DNA from: an uncultured Bacteroidia bacterium
GTDB taxonomy: Bacteria; Bacteroidota; Bacteroidia; Bacteroidales; UBA932
Direction of reading: 5' to 3'
DNA: 37,400 nucleotides
Assembly: GCA_902780175.1 (NCBI GenBank)
Contig: CACZEU010000007.1
Location: 1 to 37,400 of the forward strand
Positions 16,483 through 24,571 of this stretch are shown piece after piece. The notes beneath the pieces are model-generated. The model was not told where the DNA came from. It was given only the letters and a program-made list of their open reading frames with translations, and did not search any database. Each line of letters starts with the position of its first letter. Position 1 is the stretch's first letter. Made by a program: the position numbers and the translations under genes.

Positions 16483-16545
16483 AACAAATAATCAAGGACA
16501 TCGCACTATTTCATATACTTTTTTTAAAAAAGCCAACTTCCCCTT

Positions 16546-16685
16546 TTTCCCGGTGGTCCACTCCTTGGACCACCGGGAAAGGTTTCCCCCGCAAAGTTGC
16601 ACCGATGGTCCAACGGATGGACCACCGGGAAAGTTTCCACTGCCAAGCAGCACCGATGGTCCAACGGATGGACCACCGGGAAAGG
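16546..16685. repeat. Second REP-like array with a perfect 15-bp hairpin
   Basis: Two full units and one diverged outer unit related to the array at 14889-15098, in the same orientation. The outer unit is a perfect inverted repeat: TTTCCCGGTGGTCCA (16546-16560), loop CTCCT, TGGACCACCGGGAAA (16566-16580). The two following units carry GGTCCA-ACGGA-TGGACC. The array fills most of the 251-bp gap between the DUF2147 gene and the end of ribF. No poly-T tract follows on either strand, so a simple terminator role is not indicated. Confidence 0.88.
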
Positions 16686-16721
16686 CATATCTAAAAGGAA
16701 AGTCCCTCGGACAAAGAGATG

Positions 16722-17615
16722 TCAGTCCTCCTCGCGGATGAGGGCGGCGTCGGCGCGCAGTTGGGCGCGCAGGGCGTCCAGCGAGGGGAAGCGGCGCTCG
16801 TCGCGGATCCTTTCCTGGAATTCCACGCGAATTCGGCGGCCGTAGATATCTTCGTCAAAATCAAATATATGCGTCTCTACCGTCAGGATGCCGGAGCCGC
16901 CTACTGTCGGCCGCACTCCTACGTTCGTCATTCCGGAAAGGAAACGTTGCCCACCATCCGGAATATTAACGCCAGAACTATACACCCCGCAGCGCGGAAT
17001 AAGCAGCAGGGGCTCGTCCAGGGCCATATTGGCCGTCGGGAAACCAAGGGTTCTGCCGAGGTGGTTGCCCTCGACGACTACGCCGGAGAGGCTGTACGGC
17101 CTGCCCAGAAGTTCGGCGGCCAACACGGTATCGCCCTCCTCCAGCGCGGCGCGCACCATGGTAGAAGAAATCGGGATGTCCGTATCCGGGGCGCACACGG
17201 GAGGGACGATCACCGAAGCTACCCCCTCGGCCCGGGCCATATCTGCGATGGCCTGAGGCCCGAGCTGCTCGGACCCGAAGCGCGTATCATACCCCAGCAC
17301 CAGCTCGGTGCAGCCGTAGCCATCGCGGAGCATGCGGATGTAATCCAGCGCTGACAGCAATGCAAACTCCTTGCTGAACTCCACGGTCTCCAGACGGGAA
17401 ACACCCAGCCCGAGGATTATCTCCTCCTTGTCCGCACGCGAGGTCAGCAACCGGAGCGAATCGGCATCCTTGCCAAGCGTTACGCGCGGATGTGGCCAGA
17501 ACGTCACTACGACACTCTCCTCCCCTCTGGCGCGGGCCTCGGAGAGGAGGGTATCAATGACAAGACGGTGCCCGGAATGGACACCGTCGAAAAAACCTGT
17601 GGCTATTACAGCCAT
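16722..17615 (-). CDS. ribF: Bifunctional riboflavin kinase/FAD synthetase
   Basis: 297-aa enzyme that converts riboflavin to FMN and then FAD. The N-terminal nucleotidyltransferase domain has TGFFDGVHSGH (6-16, HxGH class) and ISSTMVR. The C-terminal flavokinase domain has GRTLGFPTANM, MTNVGVRPTV and VETHIFDF. The N-terminus is short, with only about six residues before the first strand motif, as in other compact RibF proteins. The start overlaps the end of glgP by 10 nt, so translation may be coupled to glycogen phosphorylase. FAD and FMN have no evident link to glycogen turnover, so the linkage may be historical. Confidence 0.95.
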   Translation of the reverse strand: MAVIATGFFDGVHSGHRLVIDTLLSEARARGEESVVVTFWPHPRVTLGKDADSLRLLTSRADKEEIILGLGVSRLETVEFSKEFALLSALDYIRMLRDGYGCTELVLGYDTRFGSEQLGPQAIADMARAEGVASVIVPPVCAPDTDIPISSTMVRAALEEGDTVLAAELLGRPYSLSGVVVEGNHLGRTLGFPTANMALDEPLLLIPRCGVYSSGVNIPDGGQRFLSGMTNVGVRPTVGGSGILTVETHIFDFDEDIYGRRIRVEFQERIRDERRFPSLDALRAQLRADAALIREED

Positions 17616-20170
17616 TTCACCAGCGGGAAGTCCTGACGGTGCGGCAGTGCAGGGTTCTGGGCATACATGCGGATGCCCACCTGATACATACCGGTATGTT
17701 CGGGCTCGATGGACACCTTGTAGGTGGCTACGTTGTCCTTGTAACCGTCAAGGGTGTACTGATAGGTCTCCTGGATGTGGTATGCGCCCTTGGCGTCGGT
17801 GGTGGCGAGAAGCATCTCCACTCCGATATCCTCGGGACGCAGGCGGCCCAGGTCGAGCAGGACCTCGCCGTTGAGCGGATCGTTCTTGGAAACCACATAG
17901 GAGGCGTCCGGCTGCTGGCAGGAAACCACGCGGATGTGGTCCCATTCCTCCAGCAGGCGCTTCTTCCAGGAAGCGATGGACTTGGCCTTGGCGTTGCCGT
18001 TGACGGTCAGTTCCTCATAACGCTTGCTCTGGGGCACATAGTACTGGTTGCAGTAGTCGGTGAGCATCCTGTTGGTGGTGAAGTTGCTGGCGACCTTTGC
18101 AATGGTGTTCTTGATGTACCCGACCCACTCCTTGGAGATATGGGTGCGGTCGTTGAAGTTGTAATATGCCGGAGCGATTTCGTTCTCGATGGTGGCGTAG
18201 ATGGTGGCCGCATCGAGCTCGTTCTGGTAGTTCTGGTCCTCGTAGGTGCGCTCCTGGGGAAGGGCCCAGCCGGCGTCTTCCTGATAGCCCTCGACCCACC
18301 AGCCGTCGAGCACCGAGAAGTGCATGACGCCGTTCATGGCGGCCTTCTCTCCGGATGTACCGGAGGCCTCGAGCGGACGGGTAGGGTTGTTGAGCCATAC
18401 ATCGACGCCCTGCACAAGCCTCTTGGCCAGACGGATGTCGTATCCGGACACGAAGACTATCTTGCCGAGGAACCTGTCCTGCTTGGAGATGTCGATGATC
18501 TGCTTGATGAGTTCCTGGCCCTGGGTGTCGGCGGGATGCGCCTTGCCGGCGAAGATGAACTGCACGGGACGCTCGGGGTTGTTGACGATGGCGTCGAGGC
18601 GGTCGAGGTCGTTGAACAGAAGCGTCGCACGCTTGTAGGTGGCGAAACGCCTTGCGAAGCCGATGGTGAGGACGTCGGGACTGAGGGTCTCCGTTATCTT
18701 GACTATCTGGCTCGGGGTGTAGTGGCTGGTCTGCGCGGGGTCGGACAGGCGCTCGTTGAGAATCTCTACAAGCGTCTGCTTGAGGCACTTGCGGACCTGC
18801 CATATCTCGTCGTCGCTCACCTTGTAGATGCGGTCGAAACAACTCTTGTCGTAATGGCTGGTGCGGAATTCGGGGCCGAAGAGCTTGTAGTGGAGTTGCT
18901 TCATCTCCTTGGCGGCCCAGGTGCCGTAATGCACGCCGTTGGTCACGTAGCTGATATGGAGCTCCTCGGGGAGGTAGCCCTTGTACATATCCTTGAAGAT
19001 CTCCTGGCTGACCTTGCCGTGAAGCATGGAAACGCCGTTGACGTTCTGGCTCATATTGGCGGCCAGCACGCTCATGCTGAACTTCTCGTCACGGTTCTCG
19101 GGATGGATCTTTCCGAGAGACAGCAGGTAGTCCCAGGCGATGCCGTAGCGGCCGGGATAATGGCCGAGGTACTTGCTCAGGAGGCCTTCGTCGAAGGAAT
19201 CATGACCTGCGGGAACGGGAGTGTGGGTGGTGAACAGGCCGCTGGCGCGGATGAGCTCGAGGGACTCGTTGAAATCGAGTTTCTGCTCCTGCATGCACTC
19301 GCGGAGCCTCTCGAGGCAGGCGAATGCGGCGTGGCCTTCATTGAGATGGAAGATGGTAGGATGCAATCCCAGTTCGCGGAGGGCGCGTACGCCGCCGATG
19401 CCGAGCAGGATTTCCTGCTTCATGCGGTTCTCCCAGTCACCGCCGTAGAGCTGATGGGTAACCTGACGGTCCTCGGGGATGTTGGCCTCGAAGTCGGTGT
19501 CGAGGAGATAGAGGTCGGTGCGGCCGACGGCAACCTTCCAGATGCGGGCGGACATATCGCGGCCGGGCATAGCCATATGCACGGTGCGCCAGTTGCCCTT
19601 GTCGTCGAGCACGGGCTCGGCGGGAATCCTCAGGAAGTCGGCGGCGTCGTATTCGGCCACCTGGTTGCCCTGGGGGGTGATCCTCTGGGTGAAGTATCCG
19701 TAGCGGTAAAGCAGGCCGACGGCGACGAGGTTGACATTCATGTCGGATGTCTCCTTGAGGTAGTCGCCGGCGAGGATGCCGAGGCCTCCGGAATAAATCT
19801 TGAGGGATGTCTCGAGGCCGTACTCCATACTGAAGTAGGCGATGGAAGGTTCGGTGCGTTCCGACTTCCGGGCCATATAATCGTTGAACTCCTTCATGAC
19901 GGCCGAAAGCTGCTGGAGGAAGGATATATCCTTGGCCAGTTCGTTATATCGCTTGAGACTGACGGAGTCGAGTATGACCATGGGGTTGTGGCCGGACTTG
20001 TGCCAGAGGTCCCTGTCTATAGTCTTGAAGAGGGCCTTGGCGCTTTCGTTCCAGCACCACCAAAGATTCTTGCAAAGTGTTTCCAGTCCTGACAATTCTT
20101 CCGGAAGGTGGCGTGTAACCATCACGCTCTTCCAGGAGGGATCACTCGCTTCAATTCTGTTGTTCTGCAT
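17606..20170 (-). CDS. glgP: Alpha-glucan (glycogen) phosphorylase, GT35
   Basis: PLP enzyme that releases glucose-1-phosphate from glycogen or maltodextrin, 854 aa from ATG 20170. The N-terminal VTRHLPEELSGLETLCKN stretch is typical of the shorter bacterial/archaeal phosphorylase branch. FARRFATYKR (505-514) and EASGTSGEKAAMNG (601-614) are core signatures, with K609 the expected PLP lysine. The last ~130 residues look like a beta-sandwich tail. The open frame extends eight codons upstream, but ATG 20170 fits the family's N-terminus better. It overlaps the GH57 gene by 20 nt and ribF by 10 nt. Confidence 0.95.
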   Translation of the reverse strand: MQNNRIEASDPSWKSVMVTRHLPEELSGLETLCKNLWWCWNESAKALFKTIDRDLWHKSGHNPMVILDSVSLKRYNELAKDISFLQQLSAVMKEFNDYMARKSERTEPSIAYFSMEYGLETSLKIYSGGLGILAGDYLKETSDMNVNLVAVGLLYRYGYFTQRITPQGNQVAEYDAADFLRIPAEPVLDDKGNWRTVHMAMPGRDMSARIWKVAVGRTDLYLLDTDFEANIPEDRQVTHQLYGGDWENRMKQEILLGIGGVRALRELGLHPTIFHLNEGHAAFACLERLRECMQEQKLDFNESLELIRASGLFTTHTPVPAGHDSFDEGLLSKYLGHYPGRYGIAWDYLLSLGKIHPENRDEKFSMSVLAANMSQNVNGVSMLHGKVSQEIFKDMYKGYLPEELHISYVTNGVHYGTWAAKEMKQLHYKLFGPEFRTSHYDKSCFDRIYKVSDDEIWQVRKCLKQTLVEILNERLSDPAQTSHYTPSQIVKITETLSPDVLTIGFARRFATYKRATLLFNDLDRLDAIVNNPERPVQFIFAGKAHPADTQGQELIKQIIDISKQDRFLGKIVFVSGYDIRLAKRLVQGVDVWLNNPTRPLEASGTSGEKAAMNGVMHFSVLDGWWVEGYQEDAGWALPQERTYEDQNYQNELDAATIYATIENEIAPAYYNFNDRTHISKEWVGYIKNTIAKVASNFTTNRMLTDYCNQYYVPQSKRYEELTVNGNAKAKSIASWKKRLLEEWDHIRVVSCQQPDASYVVSKNDPLNGEVLLDLGRLRPEDIGVEMLLATTDAKGAYHIQETYQYTLDGYKDNVATYKVSIEPEHTGMYQVGIRMYAQNPALPHRQDFPLVKWL

Positions 20171-21341
20171 AATTAACACGTATAATGAAATCACTGAGGA
20201 CGTTCATATAGTTGATGAACGCCTCGTAGGGAGTAGCATAGGGGCTGAACCGCTTGTGGATCTCGCCGTCGGAGAAGAACTTGGTGCACATGTAGTACAG
20301 GTGGTCGCTCTCCTGGAGATGGCCGAAGTCGGCCCACAGGTCGGAGTCGCCGACGAGGGCGAGCTTCTCGGAAAGGCGGTACAGCTTGTTGAAGGCCTCC
20401 TGCTGGAGCTCGTTGCCGAGCCAGGCGCTGAGGTCGCGCTCTTCGTCCGCCCAGGAAATGGGATCGGGGACCTCAAGCTCGGCAACGGGCTTGATCTTGC
20501 GGACGGCCTGCGAAGGGGTAACGAAGTCCATATCCTTGGCGAGGACGGCTGCCGGAAGGGCCTTCATGAATTCGAAGATGCCGCTGTCGGCGGTCTGGTG
20601 CTCGCCGAAGGTCTCATAGTCCATGAAAAGGTTGACGATTTCACCCTCGGCGTCGGCGAGCCACTGGGCGAATTTCTCCGCCGTAAGGGGCCATTCGTTC
20701 CATGCCTTGTCGGAGAAACGGAAGGCGATGTCGTCGGCGAGTCCGTAGTTGCGGAGGAGCAGGCGGACGGCGCTCTTGGAAGCGGCGGAATAAACGTAAT
20801 TGGCGCTCTGCCAGCCCATGATGTGACGTGCGCCCTCGGTGAGGATGGTCTTGAAGCCAAGGTCGTAGACCTGGCGGGCAATGGCGTCGGAGTAGATGAG
20901 CTCGGTATTGCGGAAAGTCACGGGAGTGACGCCGAAGTACTTCTCGATGGCGGCCTTGTGCTTGTTGACCTGATGCTGGAATTCCGAAGGGGAAGCCAGC
21001 GAGGCGAGGCTGTGGTAATAGGTCTCGCAGAGGAATTCAACCTTGCCGGTGGCAGCGAGGGCCTTGAAGCTCTCGATGACCTCGGGTGCGTAGCGGTCGA
21101 ACTGCTCGAGGGCGGAACCGGATATGGAGAAAGCCAGCCGGAGTTTTCCCTTGCTTGCCTTGATTGCCGCGAGCAGCAATTCATTCATGGGAAGGTAGCA
21201 GTTCTTCGCGATGCGCTTGAGGATGGTGCGGTTGGCAAAGTCATCGTAATAGTGGGAGTCCTTGCCTATGTCGAAGAAACGGTAGGTGCGGAGCCTTGTG
21301 GGCTGGTGTACCTGGAAGTAAAGACAGACTGACTTATTCAT
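20151..21341 (-). CDS. GH57 glycoside hydrolase (alpha-amylase-like)
   Basis: 396-aa retaining alpha-glucan-active enzyme of family GH57. Conserved regions are FQVHQP (9-14), FRNTEL with probable nucleophile E147, and LFMDYETFGEH with probable acid/base D241. No signal peptide is seen, so the substrate should be cytoplasmic. GH57 includes alpha-amylases and 4-alpha-glucanotransferases, and sequence alone does not separate these. The start is placed at ATG 21341 because it forms an ATGA overlap with the stop of the GT4 gene; the open frame continues 16 codons upstream, but inside that gene. Confidence 0.92.
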   Translation of the reverse strand: MNKSVCLYFQVHQPTRLRTYRFFDIGKDSHYYDDFANRTILKRIAKNCYLPMNELLLAAIKASKGKLRLAFSISGSALEQFDRYAPEVIESFKALAATGKVEFLCETYYHSLASLASPSEFQHQVNKHKAAIEKYFGVTPVTFRNTELIYSDAIARQVYDLGFKTILTEGARHIMGWQSANYVYSAASKSAVRLLLRNYGLADDIAFRFSDKAWNEWPLTAEKFAQWLADAEGEIVNLFMDYETFGEHQTADSGIFEFMKALPAAVLAKDMDFVTPSQAVRKIKPVAELEVPDPISWADEERDLSAWLGNELQQEAFNKLYRLSEKLALVGDSDLWADFGHLQESDHLYYMCTKFFSDGEIHKRFSPYATPYEAFINYMNVLSDFIIRVNYAEQQN

Positions 21342-22624
21342 AACAGTGATTCGTAAACTTTCTTTAATTTGGCGGTGGCGCCGTTCCATTTGAGGTCGTT
21401 GACCTCGTCGAAACCTTGCTTGGAAGCGAAGGCGGTGAGAGCGGGATAAGAGACAAGCGCATAGATGTCGTCGGCGAGGGCGTCAACATCCCAGAAGTCG
21501 ACCTTGAGGGCATACTTGAGCACCTCGGCGGCACCCGACTGATGGGAAATGATGGACGGCACGCCAGTACGCATGGCCTCAAGCGGCGAGATGCCGAAAG
21601 GCTCCGACACGCTCGGCATGATATATACGTCGGACAGGGCGAACATCTTCTGCACCTCGGCTCCGCGCAGGAAGCCGGTGAAGTGGAAGCGGTCGGCGAT
21701 GCCCAGGCGCGCAACCTGCTGGATGGCGCGGTTCATCATATCACCGCTGCCGGCCATCACGAAGCGGACGTTCTTGGTACGCTTGAGGACCTTGGCGGCG
21801 GCGTCGATGAAGTACTCGGGCCCCTTCTGGAAGGTGATGCGGCCGAGGAAGGTGACGACTTTGTCTTTCACTCCCCTCTCGACCTCGATGTTCTCGCGGC
21901 CGGAGAAATCGACGGCGTTGTGGACCGTGACCACCTTGGCGGGGTCTATGCCATACTTGTTGATGACGATGTTGCGGGTGAGGTCGCTGACGGTGACCAC
22001 GCGGTCGGCGGCGAGCATTCCGCGCTTCTCGATGTCGAGGACGCGGGTGTCCATGTGCTTCTCGTCGCCGCGGTCGTATGACGTGGCGTGCACGTGGACC
22101 ACCAGCGGCTTGCCCGTGAGTTCCTTGGCGGCGATGCCGGCGAGGTAGGTGAGCCAGTCGTGGGCGTGGATGAGGTCGAACTCGTCGATGTGCTGCATCG
22201 CGATGGTGCCGCCCACCTGGGCGTAACGGGAGACCTCCTCCATGAGGTTGGCCCCGTATTTTCCGGAGAAGTTGAACTTCTGGCCGAAACCTACGGAGGT
22301 CTGGGTGAGGCCCTCGCGGCGCATCTTCTCAATGGCGTCGAAGTATTCGTCAGGATCGACGTACGGGACTATGTTGGAGTCCACGTACATGAACTTGACC
22401 TTATTGATGAACTCCTCGACGGTGCTGCTGACGTTCTGAACCGCGACGTCGCTGGCGTTGAGGATGGTAGTGGCGCTCTGGTCTTCGTCACCGGAGGCGT
22501 GGGGCATCACGAACAGCGTCTCGACGCCGTTGTGGGCCAGGCCCTTGACTATGCCCTCGCAGGCGGTTCCGAGTCCGCCGGCGATGTGGGGAGGAAACTC
22601 CCAGCCGAACATTAATACTCTCAT
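21338..22624 (-). CDS. Glycosyltransferase family 4, probable glycogen synthase
   Basis: 428-aa GT-B glycosyltransferase that probably extends alpha-1,4-glucan. The N-terminal motif WEFPPHIAGGLGTACEG (8-24) resembles synthases that bind the glucan acceptor. HAHDWLTYLAG (153-163) is a second signature. The C-terminal half has FLGRITFQKGPE (259-270) and the EPFGISPLE motif (341-349; E-x7-E). Donor preference (ADP- versus UDP-glucose) cannot be read from the sequence. The gene lies 2 nt after the GH133 debranching gene and overlaps the GH57 gene by 4 nt. Confidence 0.92.
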   Translation of the reverse strand: MRVLMFGWEFPPHIAGGLGTACEGIVKGLAHNGVETLFVMPHASGDEDQSATTILNASDVAVQNVSSTVEEFINKVKFMYVDSNIVPYVDPDEYFDAIEKMRREGLTQTSVGFGQKFNFSGKYGANLMEEVSRYAQVGGTIAMQHIDEFDLIHAHDWLTYLAGIAAKELTGKPLVVHVHATSYDRGDEKHMDTRVLDIEKRGMLAADRVVTVSDLTRNIVINKYGIDPAKVVTVHNAVDFSGRENIEVERGVKDKVVTFLGRITFQKGPEYFIDAAAKVLKRTKNVRFVMAGSGDMMNRAIQQVARLGIADRFHFTGFLRGAEVQKMFALSDVYIMPSVSEPFGISPLEAMRTGVPSIISHQSGAAEVLKYALKVDFWDVDALADDIYALVSYPALTAFASKQGFDEVNDLKWNGATAKLKKVYESLL

Positions 22625-22626
22625 TC

Positions 22627-24567
22627 TTATGCCTCCTTATTTTTTTCCAACATTGCAGACACGCTCAGCAGCGCAGCGGTGCTGAGTGCGGACGATATGG
22701 TTCCGTGCGGCTCGTGGGGTGGGTCTCCGTCGTAGATTTCGGAGAAGGCTCCGACGCCGTGCTTGCTGAGGTCGGCCCAGAAGCCTTCGACGAGCCATTC
22801 GGCCCTCTTCCAGAAGGACTGGCCCTTGACCTTGAAGCTCATGTCGATGTACGGCTCGAGCAGGAAAGGATGGCAGCAGCCCTGATGATATGCGAGGTCG
22901 CGCTCGATCTGGGAGCCCTCATAGACACCCTTGTAGCGGGCGTCGCGCGGGGACAGCGAGCGGATACCGCGGGAAGTGACGAGTTCGTTGTCTATTGCCC
23001 TGAGAACCAGCGGGAAGAGCTCTTCCTCCAGGGGAGAGTACTTGACCCAGATGGCGTAAAGCTGGTTGGGGCGGACGTCCATATTGCGGCCGTAGCCGTC
23101 GACGTAATCCGCGAGGCGGCCGGCCTCGTCGTCCCAGAAGGTGGCGCGGAAACTGTCGCGCACCTGCTCACGGATGGGAGTCCACCGGGTGATGAAGGAA
23201 CTGCGGCGGTTGCCGTAGCGCTTCTCCATATCGAGGGCGAAGCAGATGGCGTTGTACCAGAAGGAGTTGATCTCAACCTGGTATCCGGCGCGCTCGGTGA
23301 CCGCACGGCCGTCGACATAGGCGTTCATCCAGGTGAGGGCGACGCCGTCCATCTGGGCCCAGAGGAGCCCGTTGGGCTGCATTGCGACCTCCTTGCGCCT
23401 GCCGGGGAGATAGCTGTCGAGGACCATCTTGACGGTGGCGCCGTATTTCTTCCAGACCTTTGCGGGGTCGGCTCCCCAGTCGATGTACTGCTGGAGGGTG
23501 ACAGCAAGGTAAAGAGGGGCGTCCACCTGGGTGGTGCGGATGGAGAGGCGCTCCTGCTCGGCGGCGATGAGGTTGTCGAGGATTTCCTCGAAGAGGGCGG
23601 GATCCTGCAGTCCGTGGAGGGTCATGCCCGGTAGGGCGATGAGGGTCTCGCGCAGCAGGCCCGTCTTGAGCCAGCTGAGGCCGGCGTTGATCATGGCCAC
23701 GCCGTTGTGCCTGGTGATGAGCCAGTCGGCGCAGCGGACAAGCTGGTCGTGATACCCGGTGACGGGCGGCAGCTTGGCAAGGAGGCCGGAGAACTGGCGC
23801 TTGAGGCCGGCGGGATTGGCCTCGGCGATGGATGCCGAAAAGACCACCGAGCCGCCCTTGGAAAGCTTCATGCTGAAAACTCCGGGGGTGAAGAGGTCCT
23901 CGGTGCAGTCGAAGCCGCGGCGGTATTCATCGGAATAGGTGATGCGGTTGTTCCAGCAGGGGAGGTATTTCCATTCGGCCTTGGAATCGCTTACCTGGAG
24001 GTACAGGTCGGGGAAATTGGGGTACATCCTGAAGGAAACGCCGCCGGGGACCGGAGTGGCCGCGGTATTGGCCTGGCTGTTCTGGCTGGTGAGGTCGTGG
24101 ACCTTGCGGAAAGCCAGGAAAGGCTTGACTACGAGAGTCACCGGCGAGGGCGACTTGAGGAGCTCGTAACTGATGAGTATCTGGTCCTTGTCGGGTACCA
24201 GGATGAGGCTTTTGCGGAAAGTGACCTCGCCCACCTGGTAGGTGATGTTGGGGGCGGGATCCTCATTGAAATCGACGACGTACTTGTGCCCGCGGGGCTC
24301 GTAGATGTCGCCGTAGCAGTGGATACCGAGATTGAACTGCTTGCCGTTCACGATGAGACTTTCGTCAAGGGCGGACAGCAGCAGGTAATGGTCGCCGCCG
24401 AAGCGGTCCAGGGTTACGGCGAGAAGTCCATGGTAGCGGCGCGTGTTGCAGCTCACGATGGTCGTGTTGCTGTACGCGCCGGTCTTGTTCGCACAGATGA
24501 CCTCGCGTTTGAGGGAGTAGGCCAGGTTGACCAGCTCGTTCTTGTTGAATTTTAAGAATTCTGCCAT
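22627..24567 (-). CDS. Amylo-alpha-1,6-glucosidase, GH133 glycogen debranching enzyme
   Basis: 646-aa cytoplasmic enzyme expected to hydrolyse alpha-1,6 branch stubs of glycogen. The N-terminal beta-rich domain has CNTRRYHGLLAV and a glycine-poor sandwich. The C-terminal (alpha/alpha)6 barrel contains PNGLLWAQMDGVALTWMNA and YQVEINSFWYNAI, characteristic of the bacterial GDE C-terminal domain. Unlike eukaryotic GDE there is no fused 4-alpha-glucanotransferase, so the neighbouring GH57 enzyme or phosphorylase may shorten chains first (inference). It starts 4 nt after glgB and ends 2 nt before the GT4 gene. Confidence 0.94.
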   Translation of the reverse strand: MAEFLKFNKNELVNLAYSLKREVICANKTGAYSNTTIVSCNTRRYHGLLAVTLDRFGGDHYLLLSALDESLIVNGKQFNLGIHCYGDIYEPRGHKYVVDFNEDPAPNITYQVGEVTFRKSLILVPDKDQILISYELLKSPSPVTLVVKPFLAFRKVHDLTSQNSQANTAATPVPGGVSFRMYPNFPDLYLQVSDSKAEWKYLPCWNNRITYSDEYRRGFDCTEDLFTPGVFSMKLSKGGSVVFSASIAEANPAGLKRQFSGLLAKLPPVTGYHDQLVRCADWLITRHNGVAMINAGLSWLKTGLLRETLIALPGMTLHGLQDPALFEEILDNLIAAEQERLSIRTTQVDAPLYLAVTLQQYIDWGADPAKVWKKYGATVKMVLDSYLPGRRKEVAMQPNGLLWAQMDGVALTWMNAYVDGRAVTERAGYQVEINSFWYNAICFALDMEKRYGNRRSSFITRWTPIREQVRDSFRATFWDDEAGRLADYVDGYGRNMDVRPNQLYAIWVKYSPLEEELFPLVLRAIDNELVTSRGIRSLSPRDARYKGVYEGSQIERDLAYHQGCCHPFLLEPYIDMSFKVKGQSFWKRAEWLVEGFWADLSKHGVGAFSEIYDGDPPHEPHGTISSALSTAALLSVSAMLEKNKEA

Positions 24568-24571
24568 TACA

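Noticed and set aside
16546..16580. Rho-independent terminator for ribF
   Set aside because: The hairpin is perfect, but no T-tract follows it on the minus strand, and it lies about 140 nt past the ribF stop within the repeat array.
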